This document shows, piece by piece, positions 17,511 through 25,372 of a stretch of DNA of 64,000 bases (positions within the stretch are counted from its first letter, which is position 1; every line of letters begins with the position of its first letter). A program made the position numbers and the translations under genes. The stretch spans positions 1 through 64,000 of the forward strand of contig CANGTU010000006.1 in assembly GCA_947456965.1 (NCBI GenBank), written 5' to 3'. The notes below the pieces were generated by a model. It worked only from the letters and a program-made list of their open reading frames with translations, was not told where the DNA came from and ran no database searches. Source of the stretch: Flavobacteriales bacterium. GTDB lineage: Bacteria > Bacteroidota > Bacteroidia > Flavobacteriales_D > Sanyastnellaceae.

Positions 17511-18530
17511 CTATGCTGCGATGATGATTCTGCGGATGGCTTCTTCTGTCATGCTGCTGTTCACTCCGAGGTGGAATACCATCCTGACCTTGTCCGGACC
17601 AAACGGAAAACACAGGATGCCGCGGTCGGCAAACCATTTCACACACTCCGCAGCAGAATGTCCGTCCACCGAGAAGATCACAATGTTCGTTTGTACGGGC
17701 ATCACCTCACGCACCCAGGGCAACTGCGCCAATGCTTCGGCCATGCGCTTCGCGTGGTTGTGATCTTCCGCGAGGCGGTGCACGTGATGACCCAGGGCAT
17801 ATCGTCCGGCCGCTGCGAGGAAGCCTGCCTGGCGCATGCCTCCGCCGAAGCGCTTGCGGATGCGGTGAGCGCTGCGGATGAATTCCCTGGATCCCAGCAG
17901 CACACTTCCCACGGGGGCGCCGAGGCCTTTGGACAAGCAGAGGCTGATGGAGTCGAAAAGTGCGCCATAGGCCTGAGGGTCCATGCCTGTGACGGCAAGC
18001 GCATTGAACAGCCGGGCACCATCACAGTGGAGGGCCAGCCCGCGCTCCCGGCAGGTGGCCGAGATCGCTTTCAGGGCCTCAGGGTCCCATACCGCTCCTC
18101 CGCCCTTGTTGACGGTATCTTCAACCGAAACCAGCCTTGAGAGGGGGAGGTGTGCATTATCCGGATCATTGATTGCGGCGGCCACATCGTCGGCTGTGAA
18201 CATCCCCCGCGCATTACCCACAAAGCGCACACTTACTCCGCTGTTGGCCATGGTACCGCCGCCCTCGTAGAGGTAGATATGGGAGAGGGGAGAGCAGATC
18301 ACCTCATCGCCCGGATGTGTATGGGCCGCAATAGCCACCTGGTTGGTTTGTGTACCGCTGGAGCAGAAGAGTGCTGCTTCCTTGCCCATCATCCGGGCTG
18401 CTTCCTCTTGCAGGGCATTCACCTCAGGATCTTCGCCAAACACATCATCACCCAGTTCCGCCCGGAACATCGCCTCGCGCATGGCCGGAGTAGGGAGGGT
18501 TACAGTATCACTGCGCAGGTCAATGGTCAT
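17511..18530 (-). CDS. ltaE: Low-specificity L-threonine aldolase
   Basis: The 339-residue PLP enzyme starts at [17 protein letters not shown], a diagnostic N-terminus of the family. It contains [25 protein letters not shown] (cofactor aspartate) and [19 protein letters not shown] with the PLP-binding lysine. The enzyme cleaves threonine or allo-threonine to glycine and acetaldehyde in the cytoplasm. Length and motifs are complete. The gene is single, converges on the T9SS gene with a 5-nt gap, and is divergent from the J-domain gene. A -7 box ends 4 nt before the ATG, fixing this start over the longer one at 18605. Confidence 0.95.
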   Translation of the reverse strand: MTIDLRSDTVTLPTPAMREAMFRAELGDDVFGEDPEVNALQEEAARMMGKEAALFCSSGTQTNQVAIAAHTHPGDEVICSPLSHIYLYEGGGTMANSGVSVRFVGNARGMFTADDVAAAINDPDNAHLPLSRLVSVEDTVNKGGGAVWDPEALKAISATCRERGLALHCDGARLFNALAVTGMDPQAYGALFDSISLCLSKGLGAPVGSVLLGSREFIRSAHRIRKRFGGGMRQAGFLAAAGRYALGHHVHRLAEDHNHAKRMAEALAQLPWVREVMPVQTNIVIFSVDGHSAAECVKWFADRGILCFPFGPDKVRMVFHLGVNSSMTEEAIRRIIIAA

Positions 18531-18534
18531 GGCC

Positions 18535-18542
18535 CAAAGGTA
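18535..18542 (-). promoter_or_regulatory. -7 box of threonine aldolase, leaderless layout
   Basis: TACCTTTG on the minus strand matches TAnnTTTG and ends 4 nt before the ATG at 18528-18530. The same short divergent spacer contains TATGTTCG (18552-18559, plus strand), a possible box for the J-domain gene. Confidence 0.5.
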
Positions 18543-18603
18543 GCCGCTCCATATGTTCGCGTGCAGGGGCAAAATATCCGATCTTACACCCGTTTTGTCA
18601 TCC

Positions 18604-19170
18604 ATGAAAAACTACTATGCGGTGCTCGGGTTGGAGCGCGGTGCGGATGAAGAGTCCATCAAGCGGGCCTACCGCACACTGGCCAAGCAGTACCATCCGG
18701 ATCTCAATCCAGATCCGGATGCGCGCGCGCGCTTCATGGAAGTACACGAAGCATATGAGTATCTGATGGATCCTGATCGCCGGGCAGGCGACCGCAGAAC
18801 ATCGGTGTCACGCCCTCTTTCGGCGGAAGAACTCGCCCGCCGTGAGCACATCTACCGCGAGTGGTTGCGCTATCAGCAGGAAGCCGCGCGAGAGCGCGCC
18901 GCCGGTTATGCCCGCCAGCCGTTCGGGGAATTCCGCGAAAGCCGCTGGTACAAGGTGGCCAAAGGTGTCAATCAGGTCTATAACATCCTGTTTCTCGTGT
19001 TCTGCGCATTCGTGATCGCCATACCGGTGTACAAATACATCGAGCAGCAGCACATGCCGGAAGACGAGCAGCGGCCGCTTGCTTTCTTTGTCGCGCCGGT
19101 TATCGCCGGAATCATCTTCGCCTCATGGGGCTATTATTACTGGTTTATTCTCAAGCATGATGATATCTGA
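18604..19170 (+). CDS. Membrane-anchored J-domain (DnaJ-like) protein
   Basis: The 188-residue protein has an N-terminal J domain (residues 1-60) with the HPD motif at residues 31-33 (AKQYHPDLNPDPDARARF). It then has a basic and acidic linker and two hydrophobic segments near the C-terminus (ILFLVFCAFVIAIPVYKYI and FFVAPVIAGIIFASWGYYYW). There is no Gly/Phe or zinc-finger region, so it is not DnaJ itself but a J-domain cochaperone that would recruit DnaK to the inner membrane. The stop overlaps the S46 peptidase start by 14 nt, suggesting cotranscription and possibly a link to that exported protein. Confidence 0.88.
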   Translation: MKNYYAVLGLERGADEESIKRAYRTLAKQYHPDLNPDPDARARFMEVHEAYEYLMDPDRRAGDRRTSVSRPLSAEELARREHIYREWLRYQQEAARERAAGYARQPFGEFRESRWYKVAKGVNQVYNILFLVFCAFVIAIPVYKYIEQQHMPEDEQRPLAFFVAPVIAGIIFASWGYYYWFILKHDDI

Positions 19171-21325
19171 ACTTCGTTTTCTTTTCGCCTGTGTGGCGAT
19201 GCTGGCATCCCTCGGCGCCCGCGCCAAAGAAGGGATGTGGATACCCGGTATGCTGGGTGCAGCATTTGACGATATGCAGGCCATGGGCCTGAAGCTGTCG
19301 GAGGAGGACCTGTACTCCGTGAACCAGGGCAGTATCAAGGATGCCATTGCCCTCTTCGGCGGAGGGTGCACAGCAGAGATGGTATCGGCCAAAGGATTAC
19401 TCTTTACCAATCACCACTGCGGACTCGGTTATATCCAGTCGCACAGCACGGTGGAGAACGATTACATCACCCATGGATTCTGGGCGAAAACAGCCGGAGA
19501 AGAATTGCGCTGTGCCGGACTCAAGATCACCTTCATCAACCGGATGGATGATGTGACCACCCGCATGCTCAATGGCACCGAGGGCAAGACGGCTGCTGAG
19601 GCTGAGCTGATCCGCTCGGCTAACAAGGCGTCCATCGAGTCGGAGTACCGAAAGAATTTCGGCGCGGATGCCGTTGTGCGCGCATTCAATTATGGCAATC
19701 AGTACATCGTGGTGGTGTCCACCACCTACCTCGATGTGCGGCTGGTGGGCGCACCGCCCGCGGGCATCGGTAAATTCGGCGGAGATACCGACAACTGGGT
19801 ATGGCCCCGGCACACGGGCGACTTTTGTGTGTTCAGGGTCTATGCCAATGCTGACAATAAGCCGGCGGAATACGATCCGGGTAATCAGCCCTATGCGCCG
19901 GCCCACCATTTTCCAGTATCACTGGATGGGGTGAAGGAAGGTGATTTTTCGATGGTATATGGCTTTCCCGGTCGCACGGAGCACTTACTCACCAGCTACG
20001 CAGTTGACTATGTGATGAACCGGAGCAATCCCATGCGCATTGAAATGCGCACGGCTTCTCTCGATGTGATGGACCGCTTGATGCGCAGTTCGGACGCCAT
20101 CCGCATCCAGTATACCTCCAAGCAAAGCAACATCGCCAATGCGTGGAAAAAATGGATCGGCCAGCAGATGGGGCTGGAGCGTTTTGATGCACTGGGGCTG
20201 AAGCGCACAAAAGAAGCTGCGGTTACCGCCTACATCACACCCACCCGCCGCACGGAGGATCAGGCTATCCTCAGCGGGATCGGGACGCTCTACAGGGAGC
20301 AGGGCGATCTGCTGCTGGCCCGGGACGGCTTTGTGGAGTTTTTCTACTACGGCCCCGAACTGTTCATGTTCGCCCAGCGATATGCAGATCTGGTGGACAA
20401 CTGGGCCACCTGGAAAGCAGATGGCACACTGGAGGGCAAGCTGGCCGAATTGAACAAATCAGCGGCTTCCTTTTACGATGACTTTAATCTGGATGTCGAA
20501 ACGGGAGTATTTACCGCCCTTGCGCCCCTCTATACCAGCCATGTGAAGGCAACTCATGGGCCTTCCATCCTCATGGGCTGGCTCCCCAAGGGCAGCAGCG
20601 ACTGGCAGCGGGCAGCCACCGCGATATACGGGCGCAGCGCCTTCCGCTCGCGGGAGGCCCTGGAGGCAGCACTCCGGAGCCCATCCAAAAAAACGATTCA
20701 GAAACTCGCGGAAGATCCTGTTTTCAGGATCGGCAAGGAAGCTGATGCCCTCTTTGATGCCACGCTCAACCCGGGTTTCCGGAGTTTCAATCTCGCGCAT
20801 GATGACTTGATGGGCCGGTATGTCCGGGTGTACCGCGAAACATTTCCGAAGGAGAAGTACTGGAATGACGCCAACAGCACCCTGCGCGTATCCTACGGCA
20901 AGGTGGAAGGCAGCATGCCCCGCGATGGTATGGCCTACCTGTGGTACAGCACGGCAGATGGAATACTGGAGAAGTACGATCCGAAGAACCCCGACTTCGA
21001 ATTGCCGGAGAGAATGATAGAGCTGTTGGAAAACAAAGAATACGGACGTTATGCCAACAACGGTGTCCTCCACGTCGCCTACACGGCCAGCAACCACACC
21101 ACCGGCGGAAACAGCGGATCTCCCGCGCTCAATGACCAGGGCCATCTGGCAGGCATCAACTTCGACCGGTCATGGGAGAGCACCATGAGCGATATCCTTT
21201 ACAGCCCCGAAATATGCCGGAACATCATGGTGGATATCCGCTACGTGCTGTGGGTCATAGATGTGTACGCCGGAGCGGGCTATCTCCTGGAGGAGATGAC
21301 CCTGGTGGGCGGTACCCGACCGTGA
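19157..21325 (+). CDS. dpp11: S46-family dipeptidyl peptidase, DPP11 type (Asp/Glu-specific)
   Basis: The 722-residue exported serine peptidase starts with a signal peptide (MMISELRFLFACVAMLASLG). The chymotrypsin-fold half shows the catalytic histidine in FTNHHCGLGYIQS (residues 86-87) and the nucleophile Ser653 in TTGGNSGSPALND. Residue 671, 18 positions after the serine, is Arg in NFDRSWES. By family knowledge Arg at this position (Arg673 in P. gingivalis DPP11) selects Asp/Glu at P1, while DPP7 has Gly. The enzyme would release acidic dipeptides in the periplasm for uptake. It overlaps the J-domain gene by 14 nt. Confidence 0.92.
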   Translation: MMISELRFLFACVAMLASLGARAKEGMWIPGMLGAAFDDMQAMGLKLSEEDLYSVNQGSIKDAIALFGGGCTAEMVSAKGLLFTNHHCGLGYIQSHSTVENDYITHGFWAKTAGEELRCAGLKITFINRMDDVTTRMLNGTEGKTAAEAELIRSANKASIESEYRKNFGADAVVRAFNYGNQYIVVVSTTYLDVRLVGAPPAGIGKFGGDTDNWVWPRHTGDFCVFRVYANADNKPAEYDPGNQPYAPAHHFPVSLDGVKEGDFSMVYGFPGRTEHLLTSYAVDYVMNRSNPMRIEMRTASLDVMDRLMRSSDAIRIQYTSKQSNIANAWKKWIGQQMGLERFDALGLKRTKEAAVTAYITPTRRTEDQAILSGIGTLYREQGDLLLARDGFVEFFYYGPELFMFAQRYADLVDNWATWKADGTLEGKLAELNKSAASFYDDFNLDVETGVFTALAPLYTSHVKATHGPSILMGWLPKGSSDWQRAATAIYGRSAFRSREALEAALRSPSKKTIQKLAEDPVFRIGKEADALFDATLNPGFRSFNLAHDDLMGRYVRVYRETFPKEKYWNDANSTLRVSYGKVEGSMPRDGMAYLWYSTADGILEKYDPKNPDFELPERMIELLENKEYGRYANNGVLHVAYTASNHTTGGNSGSPALNDQGHLAGINFDRSWESTMSDILYSPEICRNIMVDIRYVLWVIDVYAGAGYLLEEMTLVGGTRP

Positions 21326-21337
21326 TATCCATGCGCT

Positions 21338-21351
21338 GCAAGCGCGCTTGC
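21338..21351. repeat. 14-bp perfect palindrome after the DPP11 gene
   Basis: GCAAGCGCGCTTGC is self-complementary and lies 13 nt after the DPP11 stop. It has no T tract, so it is not a clear intrinsic terminator; it may be a protein-binding site or an mRNA end. Confidence 0.4.
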
Positions 21352-21364
21352 CGAAGGAAAGAGC

Positions 21365-21490
21365 TTACTTCGCCAGGAAGTAGATTACCACGATAGCCAG
21401 TACCAGGCAGACCAGCGCGAAGGTGACCGGACCTCCGATTTCGTTTTGCTCTGCTTCGTGGTGCTCGTGATGATTTGCGTCGTGTCCCAT
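21365..21490 (-). CDS. 41-residue His-rich single-pass membrane peptide
   Basis: A short complete frame of 41 codons reads MGHDANHHEHHEAEQNEIGG followed by one strong membrane segment (PVTFALVCLVLAIVVIYFLA) and a terminal Lys. The N-terminus has five histidines and six acidic residues in 19 positions, which suggests metal binding on one face of the membrane. A TAnnTTTG box lies 22 nt upstream on the same strand, so it appears to have its own promoter. I do not recognise the family; accessory subunits of respiratory complexes can look like this, but that is a guess. Confidence 0.65.
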   Translation of the reverse strand: MGHDANHHEHHEAEQNEIGGPVTFALVCLVLAIVVIYFLAK

Positions 21491-21512
21491 AATGTAATCT
21501 GAATTTCGTGGC

Positions 21513-21520
21513 CAAAGGTA
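21513..21520 (-). promoter_or_regulatory. -7 box of the 41-residue membrane peptide
   Basis: TACCTTTG on the minus strand fits TAnnTTTG and ends 22 nt before the ATG at 21488-21490. Confidence 0.5.
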
Positions 21521-21593
21521 AGCTTCGGAGGATTGCACACAAATTTGGATGAAGAGGAATCGAACCGGAGAAGTGAGGAGGGTAACGGGCAGG

Positions 21594-21601
21594 TATATTT
21601 G
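21594..21601 (+). promoter_or_regulatory. -7 box of the CotH-domain gene
   Basis: TATATTTG fits TAnnTTTG and predicts a leader of about 100 nt, one of the longer ones in the window. Confidence 0.5.
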
Positions 21602-21661
21602 TAAACCTACCTCCGGTGGAAGGGAAACCGAACCGCCCGTGCAACCCCCGGAGGACTTATT

Positions 21662-21680
21662 TGTCTTACAAAGTAAGACA
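21662..21680 (+). promoter_or_regulatory. Hairpin in the leader of the CotH-domain gene
   Basis: A perfect 8-bp inverted repeat with a 3-nt loop, TGTCTTAC-AAA-GTAAGACA, lies 25 nt upstream of the ATG, inside the predicted 5' leader. It could be an operator or a structure controlling translation. Confidence 0.5.
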
Positions 21681-21705
21681 GCCTTTGGAAACCTGGATAA
21701 CCTGT

Positions 21706-24700
21706 ATGAAGCATCTGCAACCGTTTTACCTGTTGATCGCCATCATGTGCCTTTCGGGCAGTGTCACCTCTCAGGTGGTCATCAATGAATTTTGCGCAGC
21801 CAACTATTCCGACTACATTATTTCCGGAGAGAATGAAGACTGGGTTGAATTCTACAACCCCGGCTCAACCCCATTCAACATCGGTGGGTATTGGCTCAGT
21901 GATAACGAGCTCAATCCGACTAACTGGGAGATACCCGCGGGAACCACAGTACCAGCCAATGGCTACCGCCTGATTCTGCTCTCCGGCACAGGCGACTATG
22001 ATCCGGATTACCTCGGCCAGCTCAACACCGACTTCAAAGTCACGCAGACCAATGGAGAGAATCTGGTCTTCGCAGATCCGACAGGTGTCATTCTGGAGAA
22101 TTATGATTTTGATGATATTTCACCGAATCAGGCCAACCATAGCTGGGGAAGATCCACCAATGGAGGGCCCAACTGGGTCATTTTCACCGATCCGTCTCCC
22201 AACGCATCCAATAGTGGTCCGAACGGCACCTACTATGCCGCTCGTCCGGTATTCAGTCTGGAAGCGGGCTACTACGCTTCTCCAATCAGCGTTTCACTCT
22301 CCAGCCCGGAATCGGGTGTGACGATTTACTACACCACCAATGGCACAGATCCGGACAATACGGATAATGTGTACTCGGCTCCCATCAACCTGAACTCTAC
22401 CACCGTGCTCAAGGCCGTGGCTTATTCATCCACGTCGGGTATCCTGAGGAGCTTTGTGGTTACCAACACCTATTTCTTCGGGGCTGATACGCACGCCGTT
22501 TATACCGTGTCCGTGAGTGGCGACCAGATCGGCAACGGGGCGTGGGGAGGAGATGAGGTATGTACCGTGGAAATCTTTGCCCCCGATGGAACCTTCCTCG
22601 CTGAAGCGCGGGGCGACTCCAATGAGCACGGTAACGACTCCAACGCTTATGGCCAGCGCGGTTTCGACTATATCACCCGCGATGCGATGGGATACGACAA
22701 TGAGATCCAACACCCGATTTTTCATCACTCCGACCGAACCGGCTATGAGCGGATCATCTTCAAGGCCGCAGCAAATGACAACTACCCCTTTGCTCCTGGC
22801 GCTCATATCCGGGATGCTTATGTGCATGAACTTTCTATTCTGGGTAACCTCAAACTCGATGAACGCAAAACGGAGTCGTGCATCGTGTACCTGAACGGAC
22901 AGTACTGGGGCGTATATGAGATGCGCGAGAAGGTGGATGACATTGACTTTACCGATCACTACTACGACCAGCCCGAGGGCTTCGTGGACTTTCTCAAGAC
23001 ATGGGGTGGCACCTGGGCGGACTACGGCTCAGGCAACGACTGGTATGATCTGGTGAACTTCATCACCACCAACGACATGACGGTGCAGGCCAATTATGAC
23101 TATGTGCTGACGCAGTACAATACGCACAGTCTGATTGACTATTTCATCCTGAACACGTACATCGTATCCATGGACTGGCTGAACTGGAACACGGCCTGGT
23201 GGCGGGGCCGCCATCCCGACGGAGATGCCCGCCGCTGGAGATACGCGCTCTGGGATATGGATGCGAGCTTCGGTCACTACATCAACTACACGGGTATTCC
23301 CAGCACCGCACCGACTTCCGATCCATGTCAGATTGAAGGCATGGGCAATATCGGCGGACAAGGTCATGTGCCGGCGCTGAACGCCTTGTTTGAGAATGAT
23401 GACTTCCTGGCTGATTACATCAACCGCTACGCGATGCACTCCAACACAATCTTTTCCTGTGAGACCATGCTCGCTGTGCTGGATAGCATGGTAGCTGTGA
23501 TCGAGCCGGAAATGACCCGCCAGTGTCAGCGCTGGGGAGGATCTGTGGCCGGATGGGAAGGTGAATTACAGCAGCTCCGCGATTTCATCGAAGCACGCTG
23601 TGCAGATGAAATCATCGGCGGACTGGAAGATTGCTATGACGTGACAGCGTATACTGTCACGATCCAGATCGAAGGAGAAGGAACGATGCAAATCGTGCAA
23701 ACAGAAATCAGTTCACCTGATGCACCGTGGACCGGCACCTACTTCGCCGACCTTCCCATTCCGATTGAAGCACTGATCGAAGACGCCGGACAGCTCTGCG
23801 GCACTTTCCAGGGCTGGCAGATTGTGTCGGGCACGGCTATCATCGAAAATCCGCTGGCCGATTCCACCTCCATGACCATCAGTTCTGATGTGACGCTGCT
23901 GGCCATCTTCGGTTCACCTGAAGAAGGCCCCCTGGTGCTCTCCACGGATATCAATATCCCCGGAGCCGGCTCTATTGAGGTGAACGGAACGGCGAATGCA
24001 AGCTATCCCGCTGAAAGCACCTTCGACCCGGGAGCTACTGTGACCCTGAGTGTAACCCCGAATGAATGGTATGAATTCGTGGAATGGCAGGCCGCCAACA
24101 GCACGCTGAACCCCAATGCAACTGCCGCCACGGTGACCATGCAGAGCTGCACATCCGACACCGTATTGGCCGTTTTTGAATGGATACCGAACTATTCACT
24201 CACCGTCATGGCAGATCCCCCGGGTGCCGGTACCATCACGATGAACGGAACACCGCTTACCCTGAACTGGACTGATCAGGTTCTCGGTGATGTGAATTAC
24301 GCCTTTACCACGGCACCAACAGCAGTCCAGTACGAATTCGATTACTGGACACTCAACAACCATGCGCTGGCTCCTGATGAGTTCAGTACCAGCGTCAACT
24401 TCACCCTCACAGCCGATGACACACTCGTAGCTGTGTACCGCACCATTCCGTACTACCCACTCACAGTCTTGGTGGAGCCGGCCGGAGCCGGCACCGTGGC
24501 TATGGATGGCACGCTGCTCGCCCTGCCGTACACGGAGGTGCTGCTGGCCGAACAAACGCACATCTTCGCTACCGATCCCACCAGCATCTGGAGCATCTTC
24601 TCTCACTGGGAGGCGGATGACCATGTCATCACACCCGATGAGTTCGCTGCAGATATCGAGCTGACCTTCCTGGAGCAGGATACCCTCGTTGCGGTGTACA

Positions 24701-25263
24701 CCGTCATTCCCCACAGTACCATCACGGTAAGGGTGGAGCCCGCCTTTGCGGGAACAGTGCAGTTTGCCGATGGCCTGGTCACCGGGTCGGAGATGTCCGG
24801 TGAATTTGAAGATGATGTTCCTCTGAACTTCTTCGCAACTCCTGACGCATACTGGCGCTTCATCGGCTGGGAATCATCAGCAGGCAATATCATCACCCCG
24901 AACGTGATTGCACCGATGATGTCCGTTGCGTTCAACGAAACAGATACCATCACGGCGTATTTCGAGAAAGAACCTTTTGCCTACTACCTGCCCAACTCCT
25001 TTACGCCCAATAACGACGGGACGAATGATGTGTTTGGACTCGTTAGCAATGCCATTGACCCCGATGATTATCACCTCATGGTGTTCAACCGCTGGGGACA
25101 GAAACTCTTCGATAGTACAGATCCGGAAGAGGTATGGGATGGTTCACACCAGGACGGCGATTTCTATGTGGAAGATGGTATTTACCTCTACCGCCTGCGG
25201 GTGAAGAGTATTCATGATCCGGAACCGAAGGAAATTTCCGGCTCGCTCATGCTCTTCCGCTGA
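21706..25263 (+). CDS. Secreted CotH-kinase-like protein with type B T9SS sorting domain
   Basis: The 1185-residue protein has a signal peptide (MKHLQPFYLLIAIMCLSGSV). A lamin-tail domain (residues ~22-150) includes WVEFYNPGSTPFNIGGYWLS. A chitobiase C-terminal-like module (~175-255) has GVTIYYTTNGTDPDN. A CotH domain (~265-640) has GFDYITRDAMGYDNEIQHP, YLNGQYWGVYEMREKVD and a WDMDASFG metal site near residue 516. Several InlB-like repeats (~646-1085) share a VEPAGAGTV start and a DTLVAVY end. A type B sorting domain (YLPNSFTPNNDGTNDVFG ... GSLMLFR) closes the protein. CotH of spores is an atypical protein kinase; activity here is inferred from fold only. Confidence 0.9.
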   Translation: MKHLQPFYLLIAIMCLSGSVTSQVVINEFCAANYSDYIISGENEDWVEFYNPGSTPFNIGGYWLSDNELNPTNWEIPAGTTVPANGYRLILLSGTGDYDPDYLGQLNTDFKVTQTNGENLVFADPTGVILENYDFDDISPNQANHSWGRSTNGGPNWVIFTDPSPNASNSGPNGTYYAARPVFSLEAGYYASPISVSLSSPESGVTIYYTTNGTDPDNTDNVYSAPINLNSTTVLKAVAYSSTSGILRSFVVTNTYFFGADTHAVYTVSVSGDQIGNGAWGGDEVCTVEIFAPDGTFLAEARGDSNEHGNDSNAYGQRGFDYITRDAMGYDNEIQHPIFHHSDRTGYERIIFKAAANDNYPFAPGAHIRDAYVHELSILGNLKLDERKTESCIVYLNGQYWGVYEMREKVDDIDFTDHYYDQPEGFVDFLKTWGGTWADYGSGNDWYDLVNFITTNDMTVQANYDYVLTQYNTHSLIDYFILNTYIVSMDWLNWNTAWWRGRHPDGDARRWRYALWDMDASFGHYINYTGIPSTAPTSDPCQIEGMGNIGGQGHVPALNALFENDDFLADYINRYAMHSNTIFSCETMLAVLDSMVAVIEPEMTRQCQRWGGSVAGWEGELQQLRDFIEARCADEIIGGLEDCYDVTAYTVTIQIEGEGTMQIVQTEISSPDAPWTGTYFADLPIPIEALIEDAGQLCGTFQGWQIVSGTAIIENPLADSTSMTISSDVTLLAIFGSPEEGPLVLSTDINIPGAGSIEVNGTANASYPAESTFDPGATVTLSVTPNEWYEFVEWQAANSTLNPNATAATVTMQSCTSDTVLAVFEWIPNYSLTVMADPPGAGTITMNGTPLTLNWTDQVLGDVNYAFTTAPTAVQYEFDYWTLNNHALAPDEFSTSVNFTLTADDTLVAVYRTIPYYPLTVLVEPAGAGTVAMDGTLLALPYTEVLLAEQTHIFATDPTSIWSIFSHWEADDHVITPDEFAADIELTFLEQDTLVAVYTVIPHSTITVRVEPAFAGTVQFADGLVTGSEMSGEFEDDVPLNFFATPDAYWRFIGWESSAGNIITPNVIAPMMSVAFNETDTITAYFEKEPFAYYLPNSFTPNNDGTNDVFGLVSNAIDPDDYHLMVFNRWGQKLFDSTDPEEVWDGSHQDGDFYVEDGIYLYRLRVKSIHDPEPKEISGSLMLFR

Positions 25264-25297
25264 CGCTCCGGCTGATTGTACTTTCTCAACACATTTC

Positions 25298-25329
25298 AAA
25301 GGCCCGCGGACTAAGTCCACGGGCCTTTT
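25298..25329 (+). terminator. Intrinsic terminator after the CotH-domain gene
   Basis: AAAGGCCCG pairs with CGGGCCTTT, and GGAC with GTCC closes on a TAA loop, with one mismatch. A TTTT tail follows on the plus strand. It lies 34 nt past the stop and between converging genes. Confidence 0.85.
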
Positions 25330-25372
25330 ACTCAGACCAGGCAAGGCCTGGTCTCCACCCTTCTCTTCCGAA

